Assembly: GCF_000471905.2 (NCBI RefSeq)
Contig: NW_006499858.1
Location: 331,247 to 395,246 of the forward strand
Direction: 5' to 3'
Length of the DNA stretch: 64,000 nt
Source: Amborella trichopoda
Taxonomy: Eukaryota; Streptophyta; Magnoliopsida; Amborellales; Amborellaceae
Positions 24,201-33,200 of this stretch are shown in pieces (position 1 is the stretch's first letter; each line of letters opens with the position of its first letter). The notes under the pieces were generated by a model. The model saw only the letters and a list, made by a program, of their open reading frames with translations. It was not told the origin of the DNA and searched no databases. The position numbers and the translations under genes are program-made.

Positions 24201-27200
24201 TTAATAAAATTAATATTTAAATAAATATAAGTATATATTTTAGTTTTAATATTTGAATAATACATGTATATATTTAAAGTAACATTTAAGTATTTTATTT
24301 CTTATTTTTTGGTCGGGTCCAATAACTTCGGGTCCAAGTTTGGGTCCCACAATTTTTTTTCGGGTCAACCGGACTCGTTGTCACCAGCATTGCTGAGAAG
24401 AGATGTGAAGAGAATCTCTTTCATTTCGATGGAGGTTTTTGTACCACAAGGGGGTCTATGAGGGCAACAATGAAGACGACAACAATGACGATGGGATGAT
24501 GCGACATGATTGGTGTGAGCCAACAGTCGTAGAGTGTGAGGTGCCACAAGGTACTAGGACCTCCACTGGGGAAGAAGAGGGACTTAGATTGGTTCGAGAT
24601 GTAGTCAAGAGAGCAAGGCATAGCAGTTGTCCCCCTAAACAAAGACATAAAGGTGGCGGGCCCTGTAGGTTAATTATTCAGGATGATGACAACAACGATG
24701 AGGGGCAAAACACAGGCCAAGGAGGCGAGGAGCATGGCCAATTTCAAAATCTAGGCGACTATGGCATAGGAACTTTACAAGGTAGTATTCCTACTTGACA
24801 AGGAGGTACTACTTCTGTCCTACAGACTCCATCGGGCTTCACGACGATATTTGCCCTTGTCAACTCTGACAGCGAAACTCAAGAAAATCCCGAACCCCAT
24901 CATTGATCTTACCACTTTTGAGCATCGTTTTTTACTATTGTACAATATATAATCTCTTTCAATTACTAGTTCACTGAAAAAGTATTGCTGAAAAAAGCAT
25001 AGCAGTTGTACCCCAAAACAGAGACACAGTGATGGCGGGTGCTGTAGGCTAATTATTCAGGATGATGACAACGACGATGAGGGGCAAAACACAAGCCAAG
25101 GAGGAGAGGAGCATGGACAATTTCAAAGTCTAGGCGATTATGGCCTAAGAACTTCACAAGGTAGTATTCGTACTTGGCAAGGAGGTACTCCTACAGACTC
25201 CACCGGGCTTCATGGCAATTTTTGCCCTTGTCAACCCTGATAGCAAAACTCAAGAAAATCCCAAACCCCATCGTCAATCTTACCACTTTTGAGCATTGTT
25301 TTTTCCTATTGTGTAATATGTAATCTCCTTCAATTACTAGTTCATTGAAAAAGTACTGCTGCAAGTGCCTAAAAATTTTGTCCAAAACCCAATTATGCCT
25401 ATAATATTTGTATGTTTTGCTTATTTTTTATGTGACAATATAAAAAAACAATACATGTAAAATTAAACATTTTTTACAATTTTTATTTTTTTTTGGGATT
25501 TTTTAACCCCATTTTTTTTCAGTATAAAACTCGACACTAATCGGCCAACTAAGTTGGAGTTGATCTGACTAATCAGCTCGGGCCATGACCGACTAGTCAG
25601 CCTGACTCGTTCTTTCTAACATTGATACACACACACATAATGAATGCATATAGTTGAAGTATGGTTCTATAAGAGAAAGGAGAAGTTTCTGAGAAACCTT
25701 CTGATAAATATTCCTATTCTAAACAGATATGCAATACTAAATTTGGAACAAGTACATGGATTCAGGAAAGCAGAAGCTGAATTTCATTCTTATTTCTCTG
25801 GCCAGTGGCATCCAAACAGGATCTGGACTGGGTGAGAAGAGTACTTTGCCATGCAATTTATATAATATGTTTTTTCTTATTACTGTACTTGTTTTTGTAC
25901 TGATGCTTTCTGTCTGCTGCCTTAATTTGTTTCATTTTCTCATCATGGTACAAAGATAATTTTACAAAGCACAGGAAGATTCGCAAATGAGTACCAACAG
26001 CAAGAGCAAATATAACTATGTGACAATTCTGCATATTCTTCTTTATTCATACGTGCACATTGTGACATTTCTGATCATAATTTGTAAATGCAGTATTGTC
26101 CACGGCATTGCAGTGACGTTCATTGAACCTATACACCTTGCTGCATTTTTTTCCAGAGAAGGTATATATGGCTACTCTGATGACCTTGAGCGGTAAGTTA
26201 TTCCTTTTACAGATCAAATACTACACTCGTTTAATTCTCAGGTTTTATGACGCTAAGTTATTTTTTTTCACTTGGAACCTACTGATATACTGTTTGTGAG
26301 GAGTAACCAGAGAGCATATGGAATTTCATCCTTGTAACTAAAATTGACTATTTAATTATTTATAGTCATAGAGTAAATAGAATTGCACACTTTGAACTAA
26401 TAAGCTGCCAGTTGTAATCAGCGAGATTTTTCCCTATTCAACTCCTGCATAATTATAGCAGTGGTGGTCCATTATACATAGAATAGAAACAAATTGGGTG
26501 CCTGAAATTTTCAGGCTTTCTATAGATTACTTTCAAAACCGCTCGAATGGCCATCTATACTATAGGAATTACTAGCTTACATCATCATCGTTGTCGTCAT
26601 CATTATCATTAGTTTGCATTTAAAAGGCTAAGAAGATTAGGTTATCCTACTTTTCTTGTCTTCTTTCCAAACTGATACAAACAATCCAAGCCAGACTATT
26701 GGATGACTGGCATGATTATGTTTATTTAATTCATCTTGGAGTAAAATATATATCAAGACTTTTATTTCTAATAGAATCTTTATGAATTCTTTTCAGATTC
26801 ACCTATTTCTCTCGCGCTGCGCTGGATTATATAGTGAAATCGAAAAAGAAACCAGACATTTTTCACATACATGGTTGGCAAACATCTGTCATTGGGCCAC
26901 TTTTTTGGGACTTCTTTGTCAATCAGGTTCATACAATAATCCATTGATCCCCTTTTTACTATTAATTTGTTCGTGGTGGCTGAATCATGAGGTCTATTGT
27001 ACATTTACTTGGAGATGTGCTATGGAACTGTTAGGAATTTAGTAGATTTTGTTTAAACATGATCAGCAAGCTGAACTATGTGAACTAATTTTAGTACGGT
27101 TAAATGTTAAGGCATACAACGATACTTTGTGGTGCGGGTCACTATTGAATTAGAAGGATTGCCAATGGAATTCTACACTACACAATGCTAAAGAACTTGT

Positions 27201-30200
27201 TTACTCCATTTCTGAGAATATGAGTTGTTTGTCTGATGCAAATTAAAAAACTTATTATGTAGTTTGCTCATCGAAGAGGTCAAAATAAATATGTTTCAGT
27301 GTTTTTAATACAAATATTTAAGAAAATTGGGACAGAAGATTTTGTTTAAACATGATCAGCGAGCTGAACTATGTGAACTGCTTTTAGTAATGGTTAAATG
27401 TTAAGACATGCAACGATCCTTTGTGGTGCGGGTTTGAATTAGAAGGATTGCCAATGGAACTCTACACTACACAATGCTAAAGAACTTGTTTACTTCATTT
27501 CTGAGCATCGGAACTCTACACTGCACAATGCTAAAGAACTTGTTTACTCCATTTCTGAGCATCTGAGTTGTTTTTCTGATGCAAATTAAGAAAAATATTA
27601 TATTAGCGTCGGAACTCTACACTGCACAATGTGAAGATTGTCCTCGAACTACGAACGTACTTTGACAAGCCGATTTCATGATTTGCACTGCAATGTCGGT
27701 TAGTGAGATCCCCAAAGGATGGTCCGCTAAAACATGATGTCTATGAGCGTTGGATGTTTTTGGAGTTAGCATGGTCATAGGTCCCACTAAGTTCTACGCA
27801 TGCAACTTAATTTTATCACTCATATTGTAGAACACTGTTCATAAAATAGTTTGCCAAAAATAGTGTGGGTACTCGGGATTTGGTTCCCTAGGTTCTTGCA
27901 TTTGAAGTTTTGAACATTGCATTTCTGAAATCAGGTTCTTTTCTCCCCATGGCTTTGAATTGGATTATGTTGAACGCGCTTTATTCTTCTAGTTGTTCTT
28001 CAGTTACCTATCCAGAAACAGAGGAAAAGAGTGAAGAAAATGGGTTTGCGTGTTCTTTGTTCAGCTCATCCATGTATACTTTGATATTATTGCTGTGATG
28101 AAGTTGAAATTCAAATCACTAAATGATTTTTACTCAAGATTTTTACTGGTTCATACATATATGATTCTGCGTAATAACATTTATTTGTTGAAATATCCAT
28201 TTTATTCAAACTTTCTTTTCCCTCAGTAATGCTCAATGTTTGTTGATTCTCTCGTTCTCCTACCGCAGGGATTGGAAACTACAAGATTGTTGTTGACATG
28301 CCATGGTTTTGATTCTCAGGCAAGATTTTTATGTAACATCTGCTTATTAGTTTACTTAATCTTTGGTACTTTTTAAGGTGGATTCTAATTCAGGCCACTG
28401 GTATAGTGTGTTGAGCGGCCTGAAAAATTAGCATTGTGTGGATTAGATCCTCCTCAGCTGCATCGTTCAGATAGATTGCAAGATAATAGTGGCAATCATC
28501 TCGTCAATCTTTTGAAGGTACATATGTTCTCTGCTCTCAATATATAGTAAACTTTTACTGGATGATCCATTATCACTACATGTTGCAATTAGTCTAACAA
28601 AAACTGCAAGACTTTCTAGTATGTGAAGTTTTCATGCTGCCTTCCTAGTCACCATGGAAATCTGAGAAATAAGTGGTTATGGTATTCGAGGCACAAGCAT
28701 TGAATAGCTTCCAATAGCAAGTGGCAGCTTAGAAATAAGGGGGCAAAATATCACTTAGGGTGTCAAAACCCCTTACAAAATCATTATGGGGGTCAAAAGA
28801 TCCCAATTAACACTTAATTTTTAAAATTTCATTTCATTCAGGCACCTTCTCAAAAAATATCCTCAAAAATGCCCAATGGCCCTTGTTTAGGATTAGGAAC
28901 CATGAACAAGCCACACATTTAAGTAATTTGACCCACCCAAAACAAGCAAGGTACTCCCATCATTTTGGTTGGGACCTCCATTGGGGTCAAATTACTAAAA
29001 TTCCCCTACTTGTTTATGTTCCCAACCATGAACAAAGACAAGTTGAGTGTTTTGGAGGATATTTATTGAGCTACTTAAATTAAGAAGTAAAGCCTCTAAT
29101 GTTAACTGCAATGTTTGGACCCCTTCAATAATATTTTCCCTAGAAAAAAAAAGAAGTATGCTTCCCTAGAGACTATTATGCATGATGCAGGTGTGACCAT
29201 GGTACATCCAAGAGCATTTTGGATGAGGCAATGACAGGTGCAGTGGTCTTAAATAAGCCTTTTGCACATAATGAATTTAAGAATGGGAGATTGGCAAAAA
29301 GAAAAGTGTTTCCGAAAATAAAAAATAATAGATACTTTTGGGAAGTTATCACTAGTAGGGGTGTAAATGGGTTGGGTCAACCCCAACTTGAACATACATG
29401 GGGAGTGAGACTCGACTCAGGTCGGGTTATATTGTAGTATAATTTATATTATATATCCAGGTCATGTCCAGTCGATCCAGATCATGAACCTAGTCAGGTT
29501 GACCTGACCTCATAGGCAACCCTATTCATTATCTTATTAAGCAATTGTTTATTATGGATAGTATCAGTTTAAATCAATGTTGATTAGAAGGCTATGAATG
29601 TGCAAGAAGCTTTCTTATATTCTATGATTTACGAGTTACTACACTACCCGAAATTTATCGTCTTATTATCACAAGAGAAAAAAGATCACATATATGAACT
29701 AAGAGAATATCTAAATGGCCATTCATACTAAAACTTACAAATTTAAAGTCAAGAAATTTGAAGTTTGTGAACAATAATGGACTTGGGGAATCTAAAACAC
29801 TAGCAATGAAATCCTGAAACTAGTCATATGAGTGCAAATTTGTATCATCGACATCACATTAGGGGTGGCAACGGGTCGGGTATGGGCTGGCTCCCATTGG
29901 ACCCGTTCCCGACAGGTCTAAAAGAATAGTACCTATCCCCGTACCCAAGAGAATACCCGGGACCCGGACCCGGACCCGGACCGTACCCGTACCCGTAACC
30001 GGACCTTACAACCTTCTCTTATGTGCTACTCCCCCACCCCTTTTGTAGCACTTACACCCCCATGACTGAGTGCCCCTCTTCAATGTGGGATTAATCCCAT
30101 GCATTGGTGGAGAGGGAGGGGTGGATTTAGAGAGAGAAACAAGACGTAGAGAATGGGGGAAGCATCTAATAGAAAGTGAGAAAGTAGTGTGAGGAAAAAG

Positions 30201-33200
30201 AGAGTTGAGAGAGACATGTAAGTAGTGAAATAGTTGATTCTAGTCTAAATGAGAGATTATGGGAGCTGATTTGGTCTAGAGCAAGATGGATAGGGTGCTT
30301 GGGTTGTTCCGCTATTGTGAGACAGAGTTTATGAGAGAGAAAGCCCCTAGATTTTGGAGAGAGAGAGAGAGAGAGAATTTGTGAGAGAAGTGACCTTAGA
30401 GAGAGAATTTATAGTTCACATTTGCCGGTATAAAGGGCCAGCTTTTGGGAGCTGCAAGAAAGTAGTTCCATTTTTTCCCGTTAATTTCTGCGACTTTCCA
30501 GCCATGACAGAGAACCAATTCAGTCTGGTTATGGAACTGTCCCATGTCCATCAAACATTCTCTCTCTATCTCCATTAATCCTTTGACAACCTGCGAAAAA
30601 AAAAAACCCACAAACAATGAATCATGGGTTTTCAGTTTCAACCAAGTAATGGCGATGGAATTGCAATTTCTCAGAGAAACAACGGCCCAAGATATTCAAA
30701 ACCCAAAACCATACCCACTCCTTCAAAAGAGGAAATGGCAATAGCTTAGATTTACACATCCAATTGAAATCACCAAGATCAGAGCGCAATTTCTCTAGAG
30801 TTGATGAGGGAGAAGGGGAGGCTTTTTCAGAAAACAGGAAGCATCTCTCTAGAGCTGCTCAGAGATCACCTTTGTACAAACACGATAATTGACAAATGAA
30901 AATCCATTCTTACAAATGGAGATATTTGAGTAGAAACTAAGCTTACCAGTGCGTTAAACCCAACTCGATGAGGTGTATAGAGTCACAGGGGTGTAAGCTC
31001 TATAAAAGGGGCGAGGGAGTTTATGATCAAACCCTATAAACTAAAAAATACGGGTCCGGGCACCTGCCGGGTCGGGTATAGCCGGGCCCGTACCCAGACC
31101 CGGGACTGTCCAGGTATCCTTTATTGGACCCAGACACTATCCGCGGGTCCAAAACTTGGACCCATACCTGGACCCGGGATTGTCCAGGTATCCTTTATTG
31201 GACCCGGACACTACCTGCGGGTCCAAAACTTGGACCCATACCTGGACCCGTTTCAGGTATACCTGCCGAATATGGGTCGGGGTCCATTGCCAACCCTACA
31301 TTACAGCATCTTTCAATCCCTACATATGTGTCTTCATTCATGTGGGGGCTGGAAAGTGTCTTTTGTTTCCTACAAATTTGGCAGAGTTATGGCACCATAA
31401 AAAAGCAGATAGTTGGTTTTCAAAAAGTCACTAGGAGTTTCACTAAAATGTTTTGATCGCAAACTTGCTAAGATACCAAGAATATGGGCCAAAAAGGATG
31501 ATGGATTTCTTATCCCATTGGGTATTTATGCTTATTTATCATCATCGTTGTCATCCAAACCTTATCCCAATTAATTGGGGTCGGCTCTATCAATCCTATT
31601 CCTCCATTCTTCTCCATCAAGTACCATACCCTCAGTAAGAATAACATAGGTTCAGGATTCATGATAAGATGTGGCAAAGTTTTGCACTGGCTGCCTACGT
31701 AATCCAATCCGCCTCCTGTACCTGGGTTTGAGACGGGTTAAGGGAAAATTTAACGTCCTCACCCTTCTTAGACCAGGTATTTATGCTTATTACAAAGTAA
31801 TTAGGATACTAGAATGCCCTTATGGTGCTGCAAGATGCAAGAACAACAAAATAATATGTAGCAGCTACACCAAAGATGAAACAATTTAGAGAACATTATT
31901 CAAAAGCAATTTAAGAATACTTAAGACTTCAGTTTTCACCTTTGTTACTCCCATTTTATTTGCCTATGTTTATATTCTCTTTGTTAACTGAAGTGGTAAT
32001 GTCTGGTGAATTTTGTTGTGATACTTTTATTTTTATTTTTTTTTGGCATACATTCAGGGTGGAGTTGTATACTCTAATAAGGTGGCCATTGTTTCGTCTC
32101 TCCATTCAAAAGATGCTGTAATTGAAAGCATGTCTTATGGCTTAGAAACTACATTAGCAATACATAGGTGTGTGAACTATGACTTTCTATCTGATTAAAT
32201 TCCTGGATAAAGATTTGCTTGAATGTATTCATTTCCGCCACTTAGTATGTACTCTGTTTTTGGTCAATTTTGGTGCGTAACATTGGAGTATTCTTATTTG
32301 GTTTAGGGAGAAAGTGTTGGTTATCCCTTATGGATTTGATGACACAAAATGGGATCCTTCAAAAGACAATTTCCTTCCAGTGAACTACTCATCAGAAGAT
32401 CCCAAAGGGAAGGCTACTTGCAGGACCGCACTTAGGCAACGCCTTAGATTTGTGGACCAAACATCTGCTGCAATGGTGAATACTTTTGCGTCATCATTTT
32501 TTTTTCTTTGTTCGCTTAAAATATTTTTTGTCAGGTTCCTTTTTTTTTTTTTGCAGTAAAATTTTACCACTAGAACTATTAAAGAACTAAAAAAATAAGT
32601 GGTGAATATGATGCAGGAAATTTCAAATTTGAACCTTACAATTTCAAATGATTAACTAATTCTTTTTGTAATTGAAGCAACTTATCCTTGCTCATGATCG
32701 CTATCATATAGATAATCGTTGTTTTTCTGTAGTGAAATTTCACCATTTGTTTTTATGCAATTTTTTTTCACCAGAAAATGCAGTCCATTGCATATAAAAA
32801 TGACTTAGTATTTTTGCTTATATAAAAAGTGCAATTCATCTTAAACAATGCATATACATGTAATAAGAAAACAATACCAGTACATGCACAAATTGATAAT
32901 TCAGCTCTATGAGGTGAGTGAACGATATTGAGATATATAATAATTTCTATAAAAATGAACAAGAGTGCTGATCACCTATTTCTGTTTTCAGATGCTGATT
33001 GGACATTTGCTCTGAGATATCTATTGGTATTATGATTTTGAAAATATATATTAACAGCACTCTTGGTTTATTAGTTAAGCGTGTCATTATATTAATTTAT
33101 TAGCTATATCTGGCCCAGGTATATTAATCCGAAGTTCTAAAGTTGCATTGTATTTAACCCAATGTTCTAATGTTGGGTTACATATTCCTTAAGAGTGAGA

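Noticed and set aside
28394..28406. Earlier acceptor (TTCAG at 28389-28393) for the GC-AG intron
   Set aside because: It leads to an in-frame TGA within seven codons; the acceptor at 28406 restores the expected [13 protein letters not shown] reading.
31023..31456. Overlapping ORFs of 92-125 residues
   Set aside because: Readings of the GGACCC-rich tandem end of a hAT-like element in three frames; repeat artefacts.
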